Origin: Lachnospiraceae bacterium | Lineage (GTDB): Bacteria; Bacillota; Clostridia; Lachnospirales; Lachnospiraceae | Assembly: GCA_902363665.1 (NCBI GenBank) | Contig: CABJAW010000007.1 | Span: 1 to 64,000, forward strand | Reading direction: 5' to 3' | DNA length: 64,000 nt | Shown here: positions 8,421 to 17,800 of the stretch, in pieces | Numbering within the stretch: the first letter of the stretch is position 1 | How the letters are laid out: every line of letters starts with the position of its first letter | Translations under genes and position numbers: made by a program | Notes under the pieces: generated by a model | Told to the model about the DNA's origin: nothing | Seen by the model: only the letters and a program-made list of their open reading frames with translations | Databases searched by the model: none

Positions 8421-9327
8421 TTTATTTACCACGCAGGCACAGAGAGATGAAGAACAGCTTTCAAAAATCCGAGATATTCCATTGGAGCTGATTGATGATT
8501 TTCCCGACCACCCGTTTAAGGTCAGGGACGATGAAGATATGATGCAGCTTGTGGAGAGTGTCAAGGAAAGAGGAGTGATTACTCCGGCAACGGTAAGGCA
8601 GAAAGAGGACGGCAGATACGAACTTGTTTCAGGACACAGAAGAAAGCGAGCTTGTGAGCTGGCAGGATTTGAAACACTGAGAAGTGAGATTGTAGACCTG
8701 AACAGAGATGAAGCGACCATTTTAATGGTTGAGAGCAATTTTCAGAGGTCAGAGATATTGCCGAGTGAAAAAGCCTTTGCGTATAAAATGCGTTTGGAAG
8801 CAATGAAAAGGCAGGGACAAAGAACAGATTTAACTTCTACACCACTGGTGGAGAAGTTGGCAGGTAAAGATGCCCTTTCGGTTTCTCGTATTGGAGAAGA
8901 AGTAGGGGAAAGTCGTGAACAAATACGCAGGTATATTCGCCTGACAAACCTTGTTCCTGAACTGCTTGAATTTGTTGATGAGGGGCGTATTAAAATGCGT
9001 CCTGCCGTGGAACTTTCTTATCTTGATGAAGATTGCCAGCGTGATGTGGTTGACGAAATCGACCTAAATGACGCAACCCCGTCACACGACCAGACAATCC
9101 GTATGCGAAAGTTATTCAACGAGGGCAACCTTACAACCGAAGCAATCCACGCTGTTATGTCTGAGGAAAAGCCGAACCAAAAGGAAAAAATCGTGTTGAG
9201 GGGCGACAGAGTAAGACAGCTTATCCCGAAAAACATTCCCGTCAGTCAGACGGAGGATTTTGTCTGCAAAGCATTGGAGCATTACAACAAGTTTTTGCGT
9301 AATCGTGCAGAACGTGACAGCAGATAG
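8377..9327 (+). CDS. parB: ParB/Spo0J-family DNA-binding protein
   Basis: A 316-residue partner of ParA. The ParB N-terminal CTPase/nuclease-fold domain runs from about 30 to 125, with IPLELIDDFPDHPF, the GHRRKRAC box and an ESNFQRSEILPSEKA segment. A helix-turn-helix follows (SVSRIGEEVGESREQIRRYIRL). The C-terminal part is charged. The start overlaps the end of parA, so the two are translationally coupled. No obvious parS cluster was seen nearby. Confidence 0.92.
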   Translation: MAGRKSDFTLTKLDDLFTTQAQRDEEQLSKIRDIPLELIDDFPDHPFKVRDDEDMMQLVESVKERGVITPATVRQKEDGRYELVSGHRRKRACELAGFETLRSEIVDLNRDEATILMVESNFQRSEILPSEKAFAYKMRLEAMKRQGQRTDLTSTPLVEKLAGKDALSVSRIGEEVGESREQIRRYIRLTNLVPELLEFVDEGRIKMRPAVELSYLDEDCQRDVVDEIDLNDATPSHDQTIRMRKLFNEGNLTTEAIHAVMSEEKPNQKEKIVLRGDRVRQLIPKNIPVSQTEDFVCKALEHYNKFLRNRAERDSR

Positions 9328-9612
9328 CCTGAGTTACAGTTCCCCTTTCTCACACTCTAACCCCTTAGTTATACTTCTACCTACCGAAAATGATATATAT
9401 TATCTCACTTGAATATAACTATCTCAAAGTATATGTCTATCTCTAAGGGGCAATCGCACAGTATGAACGGACTGGAGGTGTATGGTAAAATGAAAAATTA
9501 ACGAAAAATCCGCATTTGTTTTTCGGCAGGTAAATCTTGTCGTAAGAGAAAATCCACAAAGGCACATCGTAGAGATACGGTGTGTTTTTCAATTTTTACA
9601 GGAGGAAACGCA
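9328..9612 (+). other. Intergenic region before the adhesin
   Basis: 285 bases without a convincing gene. CCCCTTAG near 9361 is matched by CTAAGGGG near 9442, an inverted repeat with about 75 bases between. A 12-codon reading frame (start near 9463) ends in the T-rich stretch and could be a leader peptide, but nothing else supports it. The adhesin ribbon AGGAGG lies 7 bases before 9613. Confidence 0.4.
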
Positions 9613-12600
9613 ATGATAAAGTCAAAATTCAAAAGAGTCACGTCGCTTTTCTTGGCGACCCTTATGTGTGTGACCACTTTTGCAGGCATTGGCTCGACAA
9701 CAGCATATGCTGCTTCGGGAGAAAAAGCCGATGTTTATATGGTCGATTTCCCTCGTGATGGCGATGCTAATTACGATGGGGTATGGGGACATAGCAATTT
9801 GACCTTGAAAAATGGTTGGCATACCGGACGTTCCAATTTTACCAATCTTAAGGCTATTGGCTCATACTCAGGCAATGTTGCTTATTGTATTGAGCCTGGA
9901 ATTTCGCTCAAGGTCGGTCAGACAATGAATAAGTATGACGAAAATTATTTTAATAACCTTGCATCCAACGGGGTTATTTCCGGAGATGAAATCCGTCTTT
10001 TCGTTGGTCGTATTTTACAGTATGGCTATCGTGGGACAATCTCGACATCTTGGAGGTCACAGAATGAAGTAGCAGCAAACAGCATTGCACAGGCTTATGC
10101 CACACAGCTTCTTATCTGGGAAACTGTTATCGGAGAGCGTGATGTGAACTTCAATCATGTAGCAGCCAGTGGTTGCAGCAATGTGAAAGATGTCATCAAT
10201 GCAAAGCATCCGCTTCGCAATAAGATTTTCAGTTATTACAACAGTATGGTGCAGAGTGTACAGAACCATGCGACCATACCGAGTTTTTGTAATAAATCAT
10301 CCGGTTCGGCAAAGACAATAGAACTTGAGTGGAACGGAAGCAAGTACACAACTACTCTGACAGATTCCAATAATGTGCTGTCCAAATATAATTTCAAGGC
10401 AAGCATCAGTGGAGTGAGCTTTTCAGTGAATGGTAACAAACTTACGGTTTCTATGGATACAGCACCGAGTAAGGAATTTACCATTACCGCAACCAAGAAA
10501 AATGCAGTCCGCAGAGGTGTGGTTGTATGGTCAGAGGGCAAACACGGTCAGAATTCCAGTGTGCAGGATGTTGTCAGCTATGCTCAGGAAGTAAGCGACA
10601 GTATCAACGGTTATGTGAAGATGAAAGTCAGCTATGGTTCTTGTCAGATTGTAAAGACCAGTGAGGACGGCAAGGTTGACGGTATTAACTTCACGATTAC
10701 CGGAAACGGTATCAATCAGACGGTTACAACAGCCAATGGCGGTAAGTTCCAGATTGATAACCTTATGCCGGGTATCTATACTGTAACCGAGCAGGCATAC
10801 GATAAGTACGAGCCGCAGGAAACACATAGAGTTACTGTTGTAGCAGGACAGGTTGCAAAGGTCAATTTTAATAACAAATTGAAGCGTGGCGACCTTCAGG
10901 TAGTGAAGTCCTCAGAAGATAATCTTGTTGAAGGTATGAAGTTCCATCTTTTCGGTACTTCTCTTTCCGGTGCTGCTGTTGACCAGTATGCAGTTACAGA
11001 CAAAAACGGTGTGGCAACTTTCAAAGATGTGCTTATCAGTGGTTCTGAACCATATACTCTTGAAGAAGTGGACACAGCTATCCGTTATGTTGTACCGAAA
11101 AATCAGACTGCACCAGTGAAGTGGAAAGAAGTAACCACAAGAAACTTCAATAACATTTTGAAGAAATTTACTGTAACAGTAACAAAGAGCGACGCTGAGA
11201 AAGGCGAAGCACAGGGCAATGCCAAACTTTCGGGAGCAGTTTATGGTATCTATAAGGGCGAAACGCTTGTAGATAAGTATGTTACTGATGAAAACGGTCA
11301 GTTCACTACTAAAGAATATGTTTGTGATACCGACTGGACAATCCGAGAAATTACACCGTCAGAGGGATATTTGCTTGATAAGACTATCCATGAAGTAGGT
11401 GCAGACCCGAAACTTTATGAGGTGGAACACAACCTTACTTCCAATGATGTAACCGAGCAGGTAATCAAAGGCAATGTGGCTATCATCAAACATACCGATG
11501 ACGGAGAAACAAAGATTGAAACACCTGAAAAGGGTGCTTCCTTTGAGATTTACCTGAAATCTGCCGGAAGCTATGACGCAGCCAATAAAGACGAGAGAGA
11601 TACTATCGTATGCGATGAAAATGGCTTCGGTCAGACAAAAGATATGCCGTATGGTATTTATACCGTACACCAGACTTCCGGTTGGGAAGGCAGAGAGATG
11701 ATGGACGATTTTGATGTGTTCATTTCACAGAACGCACAGACCTACCGTTATCTTATCAATAACCGTAACTTTGAGAGCTTTGTCAATGTAGTCAAGGTGG
11801 ACGCAGAAAGCGGAAAGAGTATTCCGTATGCAGGAGCAGGATTTAAGATTTACGACCCACAGGGCAATCAGGTCAAAATGACCTTTACTTATCCGACACC
11901 GACCACGATTGATGTGTTCTATACCGACGCAAATGGTTCTCTTGTAACACCTGAGAAATTAGATTACGGCAAGGGATATTCCATCGTAGAGGTACAAGCT
12001 CCATACGGATATGTACTTGATGATACTCCGGTATATTTTGATATTACCGAAGAAAATTCCACAGAGGAAGGCGGCGTAACTGTTGTGAAAGTCAATAAGC
12101 CGAATATGGCACAGAAAGGTACTATCACGGTTGAAAAGACCGGAGAAGTATTTAGTGGTGTCAATGTAAGTGGTTCTGAGGACAGTGATGTTATCTATCA
12201 GCCTGTTTATGAAGTGGCAGGACTTGAGGGTGCAGTTTATGAAGTCCGTGCTGCGGAAGATATTAGTACACCGGATGGTACACTCCGCTATTCAAAGGGC
12301 GAAGTGGTAGATACTATCACAACAAGCTCCGATGGATTTGTGAAGAGCAAAGAGCTTTATCTCGGAAAATACGAAGTCAAGGAAATTACCGCACCTTATG
12401 GAATGGTAATCAGTGGCGAAACACATACGGTTGAGCTTACTTACGCAGGTCAGAATATCTCTGTTACCGAAACTTCCACATCGTTCTATAACGAAAGACA
12501 GAAAGTTCAGGTAAGCCTTGCAAAAGCCATTGAAAAGGACAAGACATTTGGTATTGGCGATAACGGAGAAATCAAAAATATCAGCTTTGGTCTTTATGCC

Positions 12601-13863
12601 GCAGAAGATATTGTATCTGCAAGCGGTACCGTTATTCCGGCTGATGGACTGATTGAGATTGTCAGCGTAAATGAAAATGGAACTGCTGTTATGAAGTCAG
12701 ACCTTCCGTTTGGCAAATACTATGTCAAAGAGATTGCAACCGATGAGCATTATATTCTCTCTGATACGAAGTATCCGGTTGTATTTGAATACGCAGGTCA
12801 GGATACCGCAACGGTTGAAATCAAAGTAAATGACGGAAAAGAAATCAAGAATGAACTTATCTATGGTTCTGTATCAGGTAAGAAGATTGACGAGAATGGA
12901 GAAGCACTTGAGGGTGCTGTTATCGGTATCTTCAAAGCCGAAGAAACAGAATTTACAAAGGATACTGCACTTCTGACGACTACCTCTGCAAAAGACGGTA
13001 GTTTCTCTTTTGCAAAAGTTCCTTATGGCAAATGGATTGTAAGAGAAATCGAGCAGCCAAAGGGATTTGTTCTTGATGAAAAAGCGTATGAGGTCAATAT
13101 CAGCAAAGCCGAGCAGGTAGTTGAAATTGAGATTGTCAATGAGTATGTTCACGGCAATATCAGACTCACGAAGGTGGACGCTGAATATCCGGATAACAAG
13201 CTTACGGGTGCAACCTTTGAGGTATATAAGGACACCAATGAGAATGGAAAGATTGATGATGGCGATGAACTTATCGGAAATCTTGAAGAAACCGAAACCG
13301 GAATTTATGAGATGAAAGAGCTGCTTTACGGAAAATATATTGTCCGTGAAACAAAAGCACCGGAGGGCTTCCTGCTTGATAAGGGAGAATACTCTGTTTT
13401 CATTGAGAAAGACGAAACAACTTATTCCGTTGAGAATAAGGCTGGAGTTGGATTTATCAATGAAGCTATGCGTGGAACACTGAAAATCGTCAAGACATCT
13501 TCAGACGGTAAGGTCAAAGGTTTTGCGTTCAGAGTAACCGGAGCAAACGGGTATGATATGACATTTGAAACAGATAAGAATGGCGAAATCGTGATTGAGG
13601 GACTTCGTATTGGCGAATATACCGTATCAGAAGTGGCAAACAATGCGTCTGCCGCATATATCACACCTGCCGACCAGAATGTTACTATCAAACTTGATGA
13701 AACAGCCGTTGTAAAAATGCACAATGAGTTAAGAGATACGCCGAAAACAGGAGATGATACCAATATGAAACTTTGGTATGTCCTTGCCGGACTTTCTGCT
13801 GTCGGTATCGCTGTAACTTCTGTTGTTGCACACAAAAAGAAGAAAAAGGAGAGTAACGAGTAA
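9613..13863 (+). CDS. Thioester-domain, multi-CnaB surface adhesin with sortase signal
   Basis: A 1416-residue cell-wall protein. A signal peptide (about 1-33) is followed by a thioester domain: Cys92 in YCIEPG and Gln165 in TQLLIWE are the pair that forms the internal thioester used for covalent host attachment. About ten CnaB/SpaA-type modules follow, each ending in an E-box such as YSIVEVQAPYGYVLD. The C-terminus has a TPKTGDD sorting motif, a hydrophobic helix and a KKKKK tail. The start after ACAGGAGGAAACGCA is preferred over the upstream frame extension. The ICE also encodes a class B sortase (46690-47457), a likely anchoring enzyme. Confidence 0.92.
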   Translation: MIKSKFKRVTSLFLATLMCVTTFAGIGSTTAYAASGEKADVYMVDFPRDGDANYDGVWGHSNLTLKNGWHTGRSNFTNLKAIGSYSGNVAYCIEPGISLKVGQTMNKYDENYFNNLASNGVISGDEIRLFVGRILQYGYRGTISTSWRSQNEVAANSIAQAYATQLLIWETVIGERDVNFNHVAASGCSNVKDVINAKHPLRNKIFSYYNSMVQSVQNHATIPSFCNKSSGSAKTIELEWNGSKYTTTLTDSNNVLSKYNFKASISGVSFSVNGNKLTVSMDTAPSKEFTITATKKNAVRRGVVVWSEGKHGQNSSVQDVVSYAQEVSDSINGYVKMKVSYGSCQIVKTSEDGKVDGINFTITGNGINQTVTTANGGKFQIDNLMPGIYTVTEQAYDKYEPQETHRVTVVAGQVAKVNFNNKLKRGDLQVVKSSEDNLVEGMKFHLFGTSLSGAAVDQYAVTDKNGVATFKDVLISGSEPYTLEEVDTAIRYVVPKNQTAPVKWKEVTTRNFNNILKKFTVTVTKSDAEKGEAQGNAKLSGAVYGIYKGETLVDKYVTDENGQFTTKEYVCDTDWTIREITPSEGYLLDKTIHEVGADPKLYEVEHNLTSNDVTEQVIKGNVAIIKHTDDGETKIETPEKGASFEIYLKSAGSYDAANKDERDTIVCDENGFGQTKDMPYGIYTVHQTSGWEGREMMDDFDVFISQNAQTYRYLINNRNFESFVNVVKVDAESGKSIPYAGAGFKIYDPQGNQVKMTFTYPTPTTIDVFYTDANGSLVTPEKLDYGKGYSIVEVQAPYGYVLDDTPVYFDITEENSTEEGGVTVVKVNKPNMAQKGTITVEKTGEVFSGVNVSGSEDSDVIYQPVYEVAGLEGAVYEVRAAEDISTPDGTLRYSKGEVVDTITTSSDGFVKSKELYLGKYEVKEITAPYGMVISGETHTVELTYAGQNISVTETSTSFYNERQKVQVSLAKAIEKDKTFGIGDNGEIKNISFGLYAAEDIVSASGTVIPADGLIEIVSVNENGTAVMKSDLPFGKYYVKEIATDEHYILSDTKYPVVFEYAGQDTATVEIKVNDGKEIKNELIYGSVSGKKIDENGEALEGAVIGIFKAEETEFTKDTALLTTTSAKDGSFSFAKVPYGKWIVREIEQPKGFVLDEKAYEVNISKAEQVVEIEIVNEYVHGNIRLTKVDAEYPDNKLTGATFEVYKDTNENGKIDDGDELIGNLEETETGIYEMKELLYGKYIVRETKAPEGFLLDKGEYSVFIEKDETTYSVENKAGVGFINEAMRGTLKIVKTSSDGKVKGFAFRVTGANGYDMTFETDKNGEIVIEGLRIGEYTVSEVANNASAAYITPADQNVTIKLDETAVVKMHNELRDTPKTGDDTNMKLWYVLAGLSAVGIAVTSVVAHKKKKKESNE

Positions 13864-13952
13864 TGGAAGCAAAGACAATTATCGCTATCGCATTAGTCGC
13901 CGTTATTGTCGGCGGCTTTATCTTTCTTCAGGTTAAAAACCGTAAGAAGTAA
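13863..13952 (+). CDS. 29-residue single-membrane-span peptide
   Basis: The start overlaps the adhesin stop (TAATG). The peptide is one hydrophobic helix (IIAIALVAVIVGGFIFLQV) flanked by MEAKT and a basic NRKK tail. Coupled translation with the adhesin suggests a membrane partner. It is too short for family assignment, but the composition is not random. Confidence 0.6.
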   Translation: MEAKTIIAIALVAVIVGGFIFLQVKNRKK

Positions 13953-13976
13953 GTAACAAGCGAACATTAACCAGTC

Positions 13977-14012
13977 GGGGCAGAGCGTAAAAACTCTGTC
14001 CCTTTAATTTTT
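13977..14012 (+). terminator. Terminator after the adhesin operon
   Basis: GGGGCAGAG (13977-13985) pairs with CTCTGTCCC (13994-14002), followed by TTTAATTTTTT. Confidence 0.85.
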
Positions 14013-14024
14013 TGGAGGAACATT

Positions 14025-14321
14025 ATGAAACAACAGAAAACGGTGGAGAGCCGAGTGCTTGAAATCTTAAAGGAATGCCCGATGTCGAGGTATGATGATA
14101 TGCTTCTCATTCTGCATTATTACAACCAATACGGATATATACCTGCCGGAAATCTTCCGCTTGAGGATATTGTATTTAATTACCGAGCATACGGACTTCC
14201 TTGTTTTGAAACCATACGCAGGGCAAGGCAGAGAGTACAGTCCCTTTTTCCTGAGTATTCACGTAATCCGCAGAAAGAAGAACAGAGCGGCAGTATTTCT
14301 ATTGTAATCAACATTAGCTAA
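14025..14321 (+). CDS. Conserved ICE protein of unknown function (98 aa)
   Basis: A 98-residue soluble protein with a strong GGAGG ribosome binding site. The central LEDIVFNYRAYGLPCFETIRRARQRVQ is predicted helical and basic, and may contact nucleic acid. It opens the operon leading to the SNF2 giant. Similar short genes occupy this place in related ICEs. No function is assigned. Confidence 0.7.
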   Translation: MKQQKTVESRVLEILKECPMSRYDDMLLILHYYNQYGYIPAGNLPLEDIVFNYRAYGLPCFETIRRARQRVQSLFPEYSRNPQKEEQSGSISIVINIS

Positions 14322-14333
14322 GGAGGTATTTTC

Positions 14334-14594
14334 GTGAAAGACAAAGCAACTTTTCAGAATAAGGTCAAGGTGCTGAATAAACTCTTTGACTCCGGTTGTG
14401 ATACGGAGAAAAAGTTGCAGCAGCTTGATATGGAAGCAATCCTGAAAATCCCGAATATCACGATTCCTGATATGGGTGTGATTATGGAGCTTCAGAAGAA
14501 TACAAAGTCCGGTAAACTCTTTTCGTATTTGGGCGGCGGTTCTGATGAAGCAACAAAAATGAGAGGTAAGGAAAATGAAGCAACAGGAGAATAG
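14334..14594 (+). CDS. Conserved ICE protein of unknown function (86 aa)
   Basis: Starts at a GTG behind AAGGAGG. The 86 residues are mostly helical (NKVKVLNKLFDSGCDTEKKL...), with no membrane segment or metal motif. The end overlaps the next gene by 20 bases. Confidence 0.65.
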   Translation: MKDKATFQNKVKVLNKLFDSGCDTEKKLQQLDMEAILKIPNITIPDMGVIMELQKNTKSGKLFSYLGGGSDEATKMRGKENEATGE

Positions 14595-14874
14595 AGCAGA
14601 GCCGCAGGAAAAGCAAATTCGATTTATAGACAGTCATTACAATTTGAAATTCTATATTCCCGATGGAGGGAAAATCAGGATTACTTTTCGTGATGGACAC
14701 ACAGCAGACAGAGTGTGCAAGTGTATTGATGACTACCATTTGTACGTCGGAAATTGCTGCTATCATATATGCGAGTTTGCTGAAAAAATGGAGCTTAGTG
14801 GAAGCAAAGTTGAACCTGTCAATCAATCCGAACCGTCAAAAAACAAGACCAGAAACAGAGAAAAACAGCGATAA
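14575..14874 (+). CDS. Conserved ICE protein of unknown function (99 aa)
   Basis: A 99-residue protein. The middle (KIRITFRDGHTADRVCKCIDDYHLYVGNCCYHICEFAEKM) is a compact beta-rich stretch with several cysteines and histidines that could bind metal. The tail is basic and likely disordered. It lies 15 bases before the SNF2 gene, within the same operon. Confidence 0.65.
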   Translation: MKQQENRAEPQEKQIRFIDSHYNLKFYIPDGGKIRITFRDGHTADRVCKCIDDYHLYVGNCCYHICEFAEKMELSGSKVEPVNQSEPSKNKTRNREKQR

Positions 14875-14889
14875 GGAGGTGCAAAAGTA

Positions 14890-17800
14890 ATGGCACGAAA
14901 ATATGACCTTATTTCTGAGCTTTACAACCGCACCTGCAAAACGGTTGTGTCAAATCCTCAGAACTGGCAGGCATTCTTAGCTTCGGCTTGCCGAAATTAT
15001 AAGTTACGCTATGACGAACAGCTTCTTGTATATGCACAGCGACCAGATGCAACAGCGGTTCTTGAGATAGAGCAGTGGAACAAAATTTTTGGCAGATGGG
15101 TCAACCGAGGTGCTAGAGGTATTGCTGTTTTTGCTGATGAAAACCGTTCACGGCAAAGACTGACACATTACTTTGACATTTCAGATACTCACGAAAGCAG
15201 ATATTCAAGAACAGTCCCGATTTGGGATATGCGTCAGGAATACGAAGCTGATGTGATTGAAACATTGGAAAGCACTTTCGGAGAGATTGAGAATAAGAGC
15301 AGTCTTGCCGAAGCAATTATGGGAGCAGCAAGAAATGCGGCAGAGGATAATATCCCTGATTATCTGCAAGACCTTTACTATGCAACCGAGGGCAGTTCCT
15401 TTGAGGAAGTGGAAGAGGATATTGTGGCTTTCATTTATAAAAATGTCGTGACAAATAGTGTGGCATATATGATGATGTCAAGGCTTGGCGTTGATACGGA
15501 CGGTTATTTTGAACTTGATGATTTCAGAGATGTTACTAACTTCAATACGCAGGAAACACTCAATGCACTTGGATTTGCTACCAGTGATATTGCAGAAATG
15601 GGATTGACGGAAATATCTAAAACAATTACTGCACTCAACCGTCAAAATCGCATAATTGTCGGTCAGGACAGAAATGAATACAATAAGGTTGAAAATAACG
15701 ACGAAAGGAGTTTGGACAATGAACGAACTGACCTACACGATGGTGGGCGATTACAGCCTTCCGAACCTGAAACTTCCCCAGCAGCCGGAAGTGACGCTGG
15801 GCAGATACGCTCAGATGAGGAGAGAGTTTCTGAAGGAACATCACAGAGTCCTTTACTACAATCTCCTGACGAGGGGCGAACTGACACAGCACTTGGCGGA
15901 AGTGGAACAGAGAGCCAGCAAGATGGAGGAAACAATCCTGAGCCAGATGGCACAGAAAGAGGGAGTGACCGAACAGATGAAAGCGGAGGATATGATGAAA
16001 TGGGTTCGTCTGATGAACTCCCTTCGCAGCTCGGCACAGGAAATCGTGAAAGCGGAAGTGATATTCGCTTAGAGTATTACGATAGAACGCACGAGGATAA
16101 AAGCCTTCCGTTCTTTGGACGTGATGAAGTAATCAATGAAATTCTCAGAACGACACCACATTTGTCAGCAAGTCTGGAAGAAATCAAAGATTATTATGAA
16201 CGTAATCCTGATAACAAAGACCGCACAGAGTATGTAAAGAGTATTTTCAATAATGATTATACCGAACTTACTTTAGAGGATGGCAGGACAGTAGGGTACA
16301 AGACCTTTGAAAACGTTCTGCATTTGTGGGAGGGCAAATACGACAGCAGAACCGCACAGAGCTTTTATGATTGGGCTGTTATTGCCCGACATTTTGAAGC
16401 TATGCGATTACTGGGAGAATTAAGTGACAGCATAAAACCATTACCGTCAATGGACGGTCAGATGACATTCATATTAGACGGTCGGGCAGAGGAAAAGAAA
16501 ACCTCTGCCTTTACTTTTTCTCAGGAGATTATCGACGCTGTTCTTGCGAATGGAAGCGGATTTTCTGAGGGAAAAATGCGTATCTATGAGCAGTTTGAAA
16601 AAAGCCTTTCTGCAAAAGAAAATGCCGACTTCTTGAAAAATGAATACGGTTGGGGCGGTTCTTATCCCGTCATAATCGGAGCAGGCATTGATGAGAGCCA
16701 CGATGGAAAAGGTATTACGATTACGAAAGGTATCGGTAAAGAGAAGCCACATATCACGCTTTCGTGGTCGCAGGTGGAGAAGCGTATCGGGGAACTTATC
16801 CGAATGGACAGATACTTAAATCCAAAGGAAAAAGAACACTATCCTCAGTGGCTCGAAAGCCAAGAGGAACGCAGAGCCAAAATCGAGGAAACGAAAAGAA
16901 ACCGTGAGATACTCTCTAATGCACCACCGGAGCAGGAACTAGCCGAAAAAGAACCTGAAGAAGCGGAAATATCGCAAGATGTGAAATATGAATATCATCT
17001 TGGCGATAAGGTGTATATCGGTGCTTCTGAGTACGAAATCTTATCTGTTGATGATGAGAGAGTAATGCTCTATGACTATGATATGCCACTGTTCAATAAG
17101 GAATTTTCACGCACAGAGTTTGACAGAAAAGTGCGTGAGAATCCGATGAATGAGCATTTGATTGTAAAGGAAGAACCTGCCGAAGAAAGAAATGAAAAAG
17201 AGCCTGAGCCGGTAGTTCCGGCTTGGGAGCAGAAGAAAAAGGTCAAAGGCTTTGACCTGCACCCTGATGTGCCTATGGCAGACCGTCATACCTTTAATCT
17301 CAGAGAAAATGAGGTTGAAACGGTAGGTAAAAAGGAACGCTTCCGCAGAAATATTATGGCGATACAGCTTCTCAAAAAATGTCAGGAAGAAAACAGATTT
17401 GCCACGCCTGAAGAACAGATTGTTTTATCAAAGTATGTCGGTTGGGGTGGACTTTCAGAAGCCTTTGATGAAAATAATTCAGCGTGGGCAACTGAATATC
17501 TGGAACTTTCTTCGGTATTAACACCAGAGGAATACGCTTCGGCAAGAGAAAGCACATTGACTGCGTTCTACACGCCGCCCGAAGTTATCACAACCATTTA
17601 TAAGGCAATGGAGCAAATGGGCTTTAAGGAGGGCAATTTGTTAGAGCCGTCCTGCGGTATTGGTAATTTCATCGGTATGCTGCCTGACTCAATGCAGGAT
17701 AGTAAGATTTATGGTGTGGAACTTGATACGATTTCCGCAGGCATTGCACAGCAGCTTTACCAGAAAACAACCATTGCGGCACAGGGATTTGAAGAAACCA

